From assembly GCA_024803745.1 (NCBI GenBank), contig JANJXV010000265.1, positions 620,001 through 684,000 of the forward strand: a DNA stretch of 64,000 bases. The letters run 5' to 3'. Positions 39,101 to 53,800 of the stretch are shown piece after piece. Source of the stretch: Megascapheus bottae (Eukaryota; Chordata; Mammalia; Rodentia; Geomyidae). The notes under the pieces are model-generated. The model saw nothing but the letters and a program-made list of their open reading frames with translations, made no database searches and was not told the DNA's origin. The position numbers were made by a program, and so were the translations under genes. The stretch's first letter is position 1. Each line of letters starts with the position of its first letter.

Positions 39101-42100
39101 ACACACCTCCATTCTATGACTTCACACAACTCCATTCTGTGATTTCACACACCTCCAATCTGACTTCATACACCTCCATTCTGTGACTTCACACACCTCC
39201 ACTCTATGACTTCAAACACCTTCATTCTTACTTCACAAACATCCATTCTGTGACTTCACACACCTCCATTCTGTGACTTCACACACCTTCATTCTGACTT
39301 CACACACCTCCATTCTGTGACTTCACAAACCTCAATTCTGTGACTTCACACACCTCCATTCTGACTTCACACACCTCTATTCTATGATTTCACACACCTC
39401 CATTCTATGACTTCACACACCTCATTCTGTGACTTCACACACCACCTTTTTGACTTCACACACCTCCATTCTGTGACTTCACACACCTCCATTCTGTGAC
39501 TTCACACACCTCCGTTTTGACTTCACACACTTCCATTCTGTGACTTCACACACGTCCATTCTGTGACTTCACACACATTTATTGTTTCACTGCACACACC
39601 TCCATTCTTTGACTTCACACACCTCCATTCCATGACTTCACACACCTCCATTCTATGACTTCACACACCTTCATTCTTACTTCAGAAACATCCATTCTCT
39701 GACTTCACACACCTCCATTCCATGACTTCACAAACCTCCACTCTGTGACTTCACACACCTCCATTCTGAGTTCACACACCTCCATTCTGTGACTTCACAC
39801 ACCTCCATTCTTCCTTCACACACCTCCATACTATGACATCACACACTTCCATTCTATGACTTCACACACCTCCATTCTGTGGCTTCACACACCTCCATTC
39901 TGAGTTCACACACCTCCATTCTGTGACTTCACACACCTCCATCCTGTAACTTCACACACCTCCATTCTGTGAATTCACACACCTCCATTCTGTGATTTAA
40001 CACACCTCCATTCTATGACTTCACACACCTCCATTCTGTGACTTCACACACCTCCATTCTGTGACTTCACAAACCCCCTTTGTGAGTTCACAGACCTCCA
40101 TTCTATGACTTCACACACTTCCATTCTATGACTTCACACACCACCTTTCTGACTTCACACACCTCCATTCTGACTTCACACACCTCAGTTCTTTGACTTC
40201 ACACACCTCCATTCTATGATTTCACACACTCCATTCTATGACTTCACACGCCTCCAGTCTATGACTTCACACACCTCATTTCTGAGTTGACACACCTCCA
40301 TTCGTTGATATCAAAAACAACCATTCTATGACTTCACACAACTCCATTGTGACTTCACAAACCTCCGTTCTATGAATTCACACACCTCCATTTTATGACT
40401 TCACACACCTCCATTCTATGACTTCACACACCTCAATTCTGTGACTTCACACACCTCCATTATATGACTTCACAAACCTCCATTCTGAGTTCACAGACCT
40501 CCATTCTATGACTTCACACACCTCCATTCTATCACTTCACTCACCTCCATTCTGACTTCACACACCTCCATTCTGACTTCACACACCTCCATTCGTTGAC
40601 ATCAAAAAACACCATTCTATGACTTCACACAACTCCATTTTGACTTCACACACCTCCATTCTATGAGTTCACACACCTCCATTTTATGACTTCACACACC
40701 TCCATTCTATGACTTCACACACCTCAATTCTATAAATTCCACACCTCCATTCTATGACTTCACACACCTCCATTCTGTGACTTCACACACCTCCACTCTA
40801 TGACTTCAAACACCTTCATTCTTACTTCACAAACATCTATTCTGTGACTTCACACACCTCCATTCTGTGACTTTACACACCTTCATTATGACTTCACACA
40901 CCTCCATTCTGTGACTTCACACACCTCAATTCTGTGACTTCACACACCTCCATTCTGACTTCACATACCTCCATTCTATGATTTCACACACCTCCATTCT
41001 ATGACTTCACACACCTCCATTCTGTGACTTCACACACCACCTTTTTGACTTCACACACCTGCATTCTGTGACTTCACACACCTCTATTCTGTGAATTCAC
41101 ACACCTCAATTCTGTGACTGCACACACCTCCATTCTGACTTCACACACCTCCATTCTATGTTTTCACACACCTCCATTCTATGACTTCACACACCTCCAT
41201 TCTGTGACTTCACACACCTCCATTCTGACTTCACACACCTCAATTCTGACTTCACACAGCTCCAATCTATGACTTCACAAACCTCCATTCTGTGACTTCA
41301 CAAACCTCCATTCTATGACTTCACACACCTCCACTGTAATTTCACACACCTCCATTCTATGAGTTCACACACCTCCATTGTGACTTCACACACCTTAATT
41401 CTATGACTTCACACACCTCCATTCTGACTTCACACACCTCCATTCTGTGACTTCAAACACTTCCATTTTATGATTTCACACACCTCCATTCTATGAATTC
41501 ACACACCTCCATTCTGTGACTTCACACACCTCCATTCTATGACTTCACACACCTCCATTCTGTGACTTCAAAAACTTCCATTTTATGATTTCACACACCT
41601 CCATTCTATGAATTCACACACCTCCATTTTGTGACTTCACACACCTCAATTCTATGATTTCACACACCTCCATTCTGACTTCACACACCTCCATTCTATG
41701 ACTTCACACACCTCCCTTCTGACTTCACACAGCTCCCTTCTGTGACTTCACAAAACTCCATTCTATGATTTGACACACCTCTATATTATGACTTCACACA
41801 CCTCCATCTATGACTTCACACACCTCCATTCTGAGTTCACACACCTCCATTGTATGAATTCACACACATCCATTCTGACTTCACACACCTCCATTGTATG
41901 ACTTCACACACCTCCATTCTGTGACTTCACACACTTCCATTACAACGTCACACACCTCCATTCTATGAGTTCACACATCTCCATTCTATGACTTCACACA
42001 CCTGCATTCTGACTTCACACACCTCCATTCTATGACTTCACAGACCTCGAATCTGTGACTTCACTCACCTCCACTCTATGACTTCACACTCCTCCATTCT

Positions 42101-45100
42101 ATGACTTCCCACACCTCCTTTCTATGACTTCACCCAACCTCATTCTATGACTTCACACCTCCATTTTGACTTCACACACCTCCATTCTGTGACTTCACAC
42201 ACCTCCCTTCTATGACTTCACACACCTCCATTCTATGACTTCACAAAACTCCATTCTGTGACTTCACACACCTCCATACTGAGTTCACACACCTCCTTTC
42301 TATGACTTCACACACTTCCATTCTATGACTTCACACACCTCCTTTCTGTGGCTTCACACACCTCCATTCTGTGGCTTCACACACCTGGATCCTATGACTT
42401 CACATCTCCATTCTATGAATTCACATACCTCCATTCTGTGATTTCACAAACCTCCATTCTATGACTTCACACACCTCCATTCTGTGACTTCACACACCTC
42501 CATTCTGAGTTCACACACCTCCATTCTATGACTTCACAAACCTCCATTCTGAGTTCACAGACCTCCATTCTATGACTTCACACATCTCCATTGTATGACT
42601 TCACTCACCTCCATTCTGACTTCACACACCTCCATTCTGACTTCACACACCTCAATTCTGTGACTTCCCACACCTCCATTCTATTATTTCACACACTTCC
42701 ATTCTATGACTTCACACACCTCCTTTCTATGACTTCACACACCTCATTTCTGAGTTGACACACCTCCATTCTGTGATTTCACCCACCTCCAATCTGACTT
42801 CACACACCTCCATTCTATGACTTCACACACCTCCATTCGTTGACATCAAAAACCACCATTCTATGACTTGACACAACTCCATTTAGACTTCACACACCTC
42901 CATTCTATGAGTTCACACACCTCCATTTTATGACTTCACACACCTCCATTCTATGACTTCACACACCTCAATTCTATGACTTCCCACACCTCCATTCTAT
43001 GACTTCACACACCTCCATTCTGTGACTTCACACACCTCCACTCTATGACTTCAAACACCTTCATTCTTACTTCACAAACATCCATTCTGTGACTTCACAC
43101 ACCTCCATTCTGTGATTGCACACACCTTCATTATTACTTCACACACCTCCATTTTGTGACTTCACACACCTCAATTCTGTGACTTCACACACCTTCATTC
43201 TGACTTCACACACCTCTATTCTCTGACTTCACACACCTCCATTCTATGACTTCACAAACCTCCATTCTGTGACTTCACACACCTCCATTCTGAGTTCACA
43301 CACCTACTTTCTATGACTTCACACACTTCCATTCTATGACTTCACACACCTCCATTCTGTGGCTTCACACATCTACATTCTGAGTTCACACACCTCCATT
43401 CTGTGACTTCACACACCTCCATTTTGTGACTTCACACACCTCCATTCTGTGACTTCACACACCTCGATCCTATGACTTCACACACCTCCATTCTACGAAT
43501 TAACACACCTCCATTCTGTGAGTTCACAAACCTCCATTCTATGACTTCACACACCTCCATTCTGTGACTTCAAACACCTCCATTCTGAGTTCACACACCT
43601 CCATTCTATGACTTCACAAACCTCCATTCTGAGTTCACAGACCTCCATTCTATGACTTCACACACCTCAATTCTGTGACTTCACACACCTCCATTCTATG
43701 ATTTCACACACTTCCATTATATGACTTCACACACCTCCATTCTGTGGCTTCACACACCTACATTCTGAGTTTACACACCTCCATTCTGTGACTTCACACA
43801 CCTCCATTCTGTGATTTCACACACCTCCAATCTGACTTCACACACCTCCATTCTATGACTTCACACATCTCCATTCGTTGACATCAAAAAACACCATTCT
43901 ATGACTTCACACAACTCCATTTTGACTTCACACACCTCCATTGTATGTGTTCACACACCTCCAATTTATGACTTCACACACCTCCATTCTATGACTTCAC
44001 ACAACTCCATTCTGTGATTTCACACACCTCCAATCTGACTTCATACACCTCCATTCTGTGACTTCACACACCTCCACTCTATGACTTCAAACACCTTCAT
44101 TCTTACTTCACAAACATCCATTCTGTGACTTCACACACCTCCATTCTGTGACTTCACACACCTTCATTCTGACTTCACACACCTCCATTCTGTGACTTCA
44201 CAAACCTCAATTCTGTGACTTCACACACCTCCATTCTGACTTCACACACCTCTATTCTATGATTTCACACACCTCCATTCTATGACTTCACACACCTCAT
44301 TCTGTGACTTCACACACCACCTTTTTGACTTCACACACCTCCATTCTGTGACTTCACACACCTCCATTCTGTGACTTCACACACCTCCGTTTTGACTTCA
44401 CACACTTCCATTCTGTGACTTCACACACGTCCATTCTGTGACTTCACACACATTTATTGTTTCACTGCACACACCTCCATTCTTTGACTTCACACACCTC
44501 CATTCCATGACTTCACACACCTCCATTCTATGACTTCACACACCTTCATTCTTACTTCAGAAACATCCATTCTCTGACTTCACACACCTCCATTCCATGA
44601 CTTCACAAACCTCCACTCTGTGACTTCACACACCTCCATTCTGAGTTCACACACCTCCATTCTGTGACTTCACACACCTCCATTCTTCCTTCACACACCT
44701 CCATACTATGACATCACACACTTCCATTCTATGACTTCACACACCTCCATTCTGTGGCTTCACACACCTCCATTCTGAGTTCACACACCTCCATTCTGTG
44801 ACTTCACACACCTCCATCCTGTAACTTCACACACCTCCATTCTGTGAATTCACACACCTCCATTCTGTGATTTAACACACCTCCATTCTATGACTTCACA
44901 CACCTCCATTCTGTGACTTCACACACCTCCATTCTGTGACTTCACAAACCCCCTTTGTGAGTTCACAGACCTCCATTCTATGACTTCACACACTTCCATT
45001 CTATGACTTCACACACCACCTTTCTGACTTCACACACCTCCATTCTGACTTCACACACCTCAGTTCTTTGACTTCACACACCTCCATTCTATGATTTCAC

Positions 45101-48100
45101 ACACTCCATTCTATGACTTCACACGCCTCCATTCTATGACTTCACACACCTCATTTCTGAGTTGACACACCTCCATTCGTTGATATCAAAAACAACCATT
45201 CTATGACTTCACACAACTCCATTGTGACTTCACAAACCTCCGTTCTATGAATTCACACACCTCCATTTTATGACTTCACACACCTCCATTCTATGACTTC
45301 ACACACCTCAATTCTGTGACTTCACACACCTCCATTATATGACTTCACAAACCTCCATTCTGAGTTCACAGACCTCCATTCTATGACTTCACACACCTCC
45401 ATTCTATCACTTCACTCACCTCCATTCTGACTTCACACACCTCCATTCTGACTTCACACACCTCCATTCGTTGACATCAAAAAACACCATTCTATGACTT
45501 CACACAACTCCATTTTGACTTCACACACCTCCATTCTATGAGTTCACACACCTCCATTTTATGACTTCACACACCTCCATTCTATGACTTCACACACCTC
45601 AATTCTATAAATTCCACACCTCCATTCTATGACTTCACACACCTCCATTCTGTGACTTCACACACCTCCACTCTATGACTTCAAACACCTTCATTCTTAC
45701 TTCACAAACATCTATTCTGTGACTTCACACACCTCCATTCTGTGACTTTACACACCTTCATTATGACTTCACACACCTCCATTCTGTGACTTCACACACC
45801 TCAATTCTGTGACTTCACACACCTCCATTCTGACTTCACATACCTCCATTCTATGATTTCACACACCTCCATTCTATGACTTCACACACCTCCATTCTGT
45901 GACTTCACACACCACCTTTTTGACTTCACACACCTGCATTCTGTGACTTCACACACCTCTATTCTGTGAATTCACACACCTCAATTCTGTGACTGCACAC
46001 ACCTCCATTCTGACTTCACACACCTCCATTCTATGTTTTCACACACCTCCATTCTATGACTTCACACACCTCCATTCTGTGACTTCACACACCTCCATTC
46101 TGACTTCACACACCTCAATTCTGACTTCACACAGCTCCAATCTATGACTTCACAAACCTCCATTCTGTGACTTCACAAACCTCCATTCTATGACTTCACA
46201 CACCTCCACTGTAATTTCACACACCTCCATTCTATGAGTTCACACACCTCCATTGTGACTTCACACACCTTAATTCTATGACTTCACACACCTCCATTCT
46301 GACTTCACACACCTCCATTCTGTGACTTCAAACACTTCCATTTTATGATTTCACACACCTCCATTCTATGAATTCACACACCTCCATTCTGTGACTTCAC
46401 ACACCTCCATTCTATGACTTCACACACCTCCATTCTGTGACTTCAAAAACTTCCATTTTATGATTTCACACACCTCCATTCTATGAATTCACACACCTCC
46501 ATTTTGTGACTTTACACACCTCAATTCTATGATTTCACACACCTCCATTCTGACTTCACACACCTCCATTCTATGACTTCACACACCTCCCTTCTGACTT
46601 CACACAGCTCCCTTCTGTGACTTCACAAAACTCCATTCTATGATTTGACACACCTCTATATTATGACTTCACACACCTCCATCTATGACTTCACACACCT
46701 CCATTCTGAGTTCACACACCTCCATTGTATGAATTCACACACATCCATTCTGACTTCACACACCTCCATTGTATGACTTCACACACCTCCATTCTGTGAC
46801 TTCACACACTTCCATTACGACGTCACACACCTCCATTCTATGAGTTCACACATCTCCATTCTATGACTTCACACACCTGCATTCTGACTTCACACACCTC
46901 CATTCTATGACTTCACAGACCTCGAATCTGTGACTTCACTCACCTCCACTCTATGACTTCACACTCCTCCATTCTATGACTTCCCACACCTCCTTTCTAT
47001 GACTTCACCCAACCTCATTCTATGACTTCACACCTCCATTTTGACTTCACACACCTCCATTCTGTGACTTCACACACCTCCCTTCTATGACTTCACACAC
47101 CTCCATTCTATGACTTCACAAAACTCCATTCTGTGACTTCACACACCTCCATACTGAGTTCACACACCTCCTTTCTATGACTTCACACACTTCCATTCTA
47201 TGACTTCACACACCTCCTTTCTGTGGCTTCACACACCTCCATTCTGTGGCTTCACACACCTGGATCCTATGACTTCACATCTCCATTCTATGAATTCACA
47301 TACCTCCATTCTGTGATTTCACAAACCTCCATTCTATGACTTCACACACCTCCATTCTGTGACTTCACACACCTCCATTCTGAGTTCACACACCTCCATT
47401 CTATGACTTCACAAACCTCCATTCTGAGTTCACAGACCTCCATTCTATGACTTCACACATCTCCATTGTATGACTTCACTCACCTCCATTCTGACTTCAC
47501 ACACCTCCATTCTGACTTCACACACCTCAATTCTGTGACTTCCCACACCTCCATTCTATTATTTCACACACTTCCATTCTATGACTTCACACACCTCCTT
47601 TCTATGACTTCACACACCTCATTTCTGAGTTGACACACCTCCATTCTGTGATTTCACCCACCTCCAATCTGACTTCACACACCTCCATTCTATGACTTCA
47701 CACACCTCCATTCGTTGACATCAAAAACCACCATTCTATGACTTGACACAACTCCATTTAGACTTCACACACCTCCATTCTATGAGTTCACACACCTCCA
47801 TTTTATGACTTCACACACCTCCATTCTATGACTTCACACACCTCAATTCTATGACTTCCCACACCTCCATTCTATGACTTCACACACCTCCATTCTGTGA
47901 CTTCACACACCTCCACTCTATGACTTCAAACACCTTCATTCTTACTTCACAAACATCCATTCTGTGACTTCACACACCTCCATTCTGTGATTGCACACAC
48001 CTTCATTATTACTTCACACACCTCCATTTTGTGACTTCACACACCTCAATTCTGTGACTTCACACACCTTCATTCTGACTTCACACACCTCTATTCTCTG

Positions 48101-50815
48101 ACTTCACACACCTCCATTCTATGACTTCACAAACCTCCATTCTGTGACTTCACACACCTCCATTCTGAGTTCACACACCTACTTTCTATGACTTCACACA
48201 CTTCCATTCTATGACTTCACACACCTCCATTCTGTGGCTTCACACATCTACATTCTGAGTTCACACACCTCCATTCTGTGACTTCACACACCTCCATTTT
48301 GTGACTTCACACACCTCCATTCTGTGACTTCACACACCTCGATCCTATGACTTCACACACCTCCATTCTACGAATTAACACACCTCCATTCTGTGAGTTC
48401 ACAAACCTCCATTCTATGACTTCACACACCTCCATTCTGTGACTTCAAACACCTCCATTCTGAGTTCACACACCTCCATTCTATGACTTCACAAACCTCC
48501 ATTCTGAGTTCACAGACCTCCATTCTATGACTTCACACACCTCAATTCTGTGACTTCACACACCTCCATTCTATGATTTCACACACTTCCATTATATGAC
48601 TTCACACACCTCCATTCTGTGGCTTCACACACCTACATTCTGAGTTTACACACCTCCATTCTGTGACTTCACACACCTCCATTCTGTGATTTCACACACC
48701 TCCAATCTGACTTCACACACCTCCATTCTATGACTTCACACATCTCCATTCGTTGACATCAAAAAACACCATTCTATGACTTCACACAACTCCATTTTGA
48801 CTTCACACACCTCCATTGTATGTGTTCACACACCTCCAATTTATGACTTCACACACCTCCATTCTATGACTTCACACAACTCCATTCTGTGATTTCACAC
48901 ACCTCCAATCTGACTTCATACACCTCCATTCTGTGACTTCACACACCTCCACTCTATGACTTCAAACACCTTCATTCTTACTTCACAAACATCCATTCTG
49001 TGACTTCACACACCTCCATTCTGTGACTTCACACACCTTCATTCTGACTTCACACACCTCCATTCTGTGACTTCACAAACCTCAATTCTGTGACTTCACA
49101 CACCTCCATTCTGACTTCACACACCTCTATTCTATGATTTCACACACCTCCATTCTATGACTTCACACACCTCATTCTGTGACTTCACACACCACCTTTT
49201 TGACTTCACACACCTCCATTCTGTGACTTCACACACCTCCATTCTGTGACTTCACACACCTCCGTTTTGACTTCACACACTTCCATTCTGTGACTTCACA
49301 CACGTCCATTCTGTGACTTCACACACATTTATTGTTTCACTGCACACACCTCCATTCTTTGACTTCACACACCTCCATTCCATGACTTCACACACCTCCA
49401 TTCTATGACTTCACACACCTTCATTCTTACTTCAGAAACATCCATTCTCTGACTTCACACACCTCCATTCCATGACTTCACAAACCTCCACTCTGTGACT
49501 TCACACACCTCCATTCTGAGTTCACACACCTCCATTCTGTGACTTCACACACCTCCATTCTTCCTTCACACACCTCCATACTATGACATCACACACTTCC
49601 ATTCTATGACTTCACACACCTCCATTCTGTGGCTTCACACACCTCCATTCTGAGTTCACACACCTCCATTCTGTGACTTCACACACCTCCATCCTGTAAC
49701 TTCACACACCTCCATTCTGTGAATTCACACACCTCCATTCTGTGATTTAACACACCTCCATTCTATGACTTCACACACCTCCATTCTGTGACTTCACACA
49801 CCTCCATTCTGTGACTTCACAAACCCCCTTTGTGAGTTCACAGACCTCCATTCTATGACTTCACACACTTCCATTCTATGACTTCACACACCACCTTTCT
49901 GACTTCACACACCTCCATTCTGACTTCACACACCTCAGTTCTTTGACTTCACACACCTCCATTCTATGATTTCACACACTCCATTCTATGACTTCACACG
50001 CCTCCAGTCTATGACTTCACACACCTCATTTCTGAGTTGACACACCTCCATTCGTTGATATCAAAAACAACCATTCTATGACTTCACACAACTCCATTGT
50101 GACTTCACAAACCTCCGTTCTATGAATTCACACACCTCCATTTTATGACTTCACACACCTCCATTCTATGACTTCACACACCTCAATTCTGTGACTTCAC
50201 ACACCTCCATTATATGACTTCACAAACCTCCATTCTGAGTTCACAGACCTCCATTCTATGACTTCACACACCTCCATTCTATCACTTCACTCACCTCCAT
50301 TCTGACTTCACACACCTCCATTCTGACTTCACACACCTCCATTCGTTGACATCAAAAAACACCATTCTATGACTTCACACAACTCCATTTTGACTTCACA
50401 CACCTCCATTCTATGAGTTCACACACCTCCATTTTATGACTTCACACACCTCCATTCTATGACTTCACACACCTCAATTCTATAAATTCCACACCTCCAT
50501 TCTATGACTTCACACACCTCCATTCTGTGACTTCACACACCTCCACTCTATGACTTCAAACACCTTCATTCTTACTTCACAAACATCTATTCTGTGACTT
50601 CACACACCTCCATTCTGTGACTTTACACACCTTCATTATGACTTCACACACCTCCATTCTGTGACTTCACACACCTCAATTCTGTGACTTCACACACCTC
50701 CATTCTGACTTCACATACCTCCATTCTATGATTTCACACACCTCCATTCTATGACTTCACACACCTCCATTCTGTGACTTCACACACCACCTTTTTGACT
50801 TCACACACCTCCATT
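36190..50815. repeat. Higher-order repeat: three copies of a 4,875-bp unit
   Basis: Landmarks recur at an exact 4,875-bp spacing: the CGTC in cattac(g/a)acgtcac at 37,071, 41,946 and 46,821, and the variant in cctcca(g/t)tct at 40,257, 45,132 and 50,007. The copies appear nearly identical. Differences noticed are g/a/g at 37,069/41,944/46,819, g/t/g at 40,257/45,132/50,007, and c to t at 46,513 in the third copy. The boundaries near 36,190, 41,065, 45,940 and 50,815 are approximate. Each copy holds roughly 215 monomers. Confidence 0.9.
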
Positions 50816-53800
50816 CTGTGACTTCACACACCTCCATTCTGTGACTTCACACACCTCCGTTTTGACTTCACAAACTTCCACTCTGTGACTTCACACACCT
50901 CCATTCTGTGACTTCACACACCTCTATTGTTTCACTACTCACACCTCCATTCTTTGACTTCACACACCTCCATTCCATGACTTCACACACCTCCATTCTA
51001 TGAGTTCACACACCTCCATTCTATGAGTTCACACATCTCCAATTTGACTTCACACACCTCCATTCTATGACTTCACTCACCTTCATTCTTACTTCAGAAA
51101 CATCCATTCTCTGACTTCCCACACCTCCATTCTATGACTTCACAAACCTCCATTCTGTGACTTCACACACCTCCATTCTGAGTTAACACACCTCCATTCT
51201 GTGACTTCACACACCTGCATTCGTTGACATCAAAAACCACCATTCTATGACTTCACACAACTCCATTTTAACTTCACACACCTCCATTCTATGACTTCAC
51301 ACACCTCCATTTTATGACTTCACACACCTCCAATGTATGACTTCACACACCTCAATTCTATGACTTCACACACCTCTATTCTATGACTTCACACACCTCC
51401 ATTCTGTGACTTCACACACCTCCACTCTATGACTTCAAACACCTTCATTCTTACTTCACAAACATCCATTCTGTGATTTCACACACCTCCCTCTGTGATT
51501 TCACAAACCTTCATTCTGACTTCACACACCTATATTCTGTGACTTCACACACCTCAATTCTGTGACTTCACACACCTCCATTCTGATTTCACACACCTTC
51601 AATCTATGACTTCACGCACCTCCATTCTATGACTTCACACACCTCAATTCTATGACTTCACACACCTCCATTCTGACTTCACACACCTCCATTCTATGAC
51701 TTCACACACCTCCGTTCTGACTTCACACAGCTCCATTCTGTGACTTCACAAAACTCCATTCTGTGATTTCACACACCTCCATACTATGACTTCACACACC
51801 TCCATCTATGACTTCATACACCTCCATTCTGACTTCACACACCTCCATCTATGACTTCACACACCTCCATTCTGACTTCACACACCTTCATTTTATGACT
51901 TCACACACCTCCATTCTGTGACTTCTCACACCTCCATTCTATGACTTCACTCTCTTCCATTGTGACCTCACACAACTCCATTCTATGAGTTCACATATCT
52001 CCATTCTATGATTTCACACACCTCCATTCTGACTTCACACACCTCCATTCTATGACATCACAGACCTCGAATCTGTGACTTCACTCATCTCCACTCTATG
52101 ACTTCACACTCCTCTATTCTATGACTTCCCACACCTCCTTTCTATGACTTCACCCAACCTCATTCTATGACTTCACACCTCCATTTTGACTTCACACACC
52201 TCCATTCTGTGACTTCACACACCTCCCTTCTATGACTTCACACACCTCCATTCTATGACTTCACACACCTCCATTCTATGACTTCACACACCTCGATTCT
52301 ATGACTTCAAACACCTCCATTCCATGACTTCAAACACCTTCATTCTGTCTTCACACACCTCCACTCTATGACTTCACACACCTCCATTCTGTGACTTCAC
52401 ACACCTCCATTCTGACTTCACACCCCTCCATTCTGACTTCACACACCTCCATTCTGACTTCACACAGCTCCATTCTATGACTTCACACACCTCCATTCTG
52501 TGACTTCACACACCACCTTTTTGACTTCACACACCTCCATTCTGTGACTTCACACACCTCCATTCTGTGACTTCACACACTTCAATTTGACGTCACACAC
52601 CTCCATTCTATAAATTCACAAATCTCCATTCTATGACTTCACACACCTCCATTCTGACTTTACACACCTCCATTCTATGACTTCACAAACCTCGAATCTG
52701 TGTCTTCAGTCACCTCCACTGTATGACTTCACACTCCTCCATTCCATGACTTCACAAACCTCCATTCTATGAGTTCACACACCTCCATTCTGTGACTTCA
52801 CACACCTCCGTTTTGACTTCACACACTTCCAATCTTTGACTTCACACACCTCCATTCTGTGACTTCACACACCTCTATTGTTTCACTTCACACACCTCCA
52901 TTCTTTGACTTCACACACCTCCATTCTGTGATTTCACACACCTCCAATCTGACTTCACACACCTCCATTCTATGACTTCACACATCTCCATTCGTTGACA
53001 TCAAAAAACACCATTCTATGACTTCACACAACTCCATTTTGACTTCACACACCTCCATTGTATGTGTTCACACACCTCCAATTTATGACTTCACACACCT
53101 CCATTCTATGACTTCACACAACTCCATTCTGTGATTTCACACACCTCCAATCTGACTTCATACACCTCCATTCTGTGACTTCACACACCTCCACTCTATG
53201 ACTTCAAACACCTTCATTCTTACTTCACAAACATCCATTCTGTGACTTCACACACCTCCATTCTGTGACTTCACACACCTTCATTCTGACTTCACACACC
53301 TCCATTCTGTGACTTCACAAACCTCAATTCTGTGACTTCACACACCTCCATTCTGACTTCACACACCTCTATTCTATGATTTCACACACCTCCATTCTAT
53401 GACTTCACACACCTCATTCTGTGACTTCACACACCACCTTTTTGACTTCACACACCTCCATTCTGTGACTTCACACACCTCCATTCTGTGACTTCACACA
53501 CCTCCGTTTTGACTTCACACACTTCCATTCTGTGACTTCACACACGTCCATTCTGTGACTTCACACACATTTATTGTTTCACTGCACACACCTCCATTCT
53601 TTGACTTCACACACCTCCATTCCATGACTTCACACACCTCCATTCTATGACTTCACACACCTTCATTCTTACTTCAGAAACATCCATTCTCTGACTTCAC
53701 ACACCTCCATTCCATGACTTCACAAACCTCCACTCTGTGACTTCACACACCTCCATTCTGAGTTCACACACCTCCATTCTGTGACTTCACACACCTCCAT

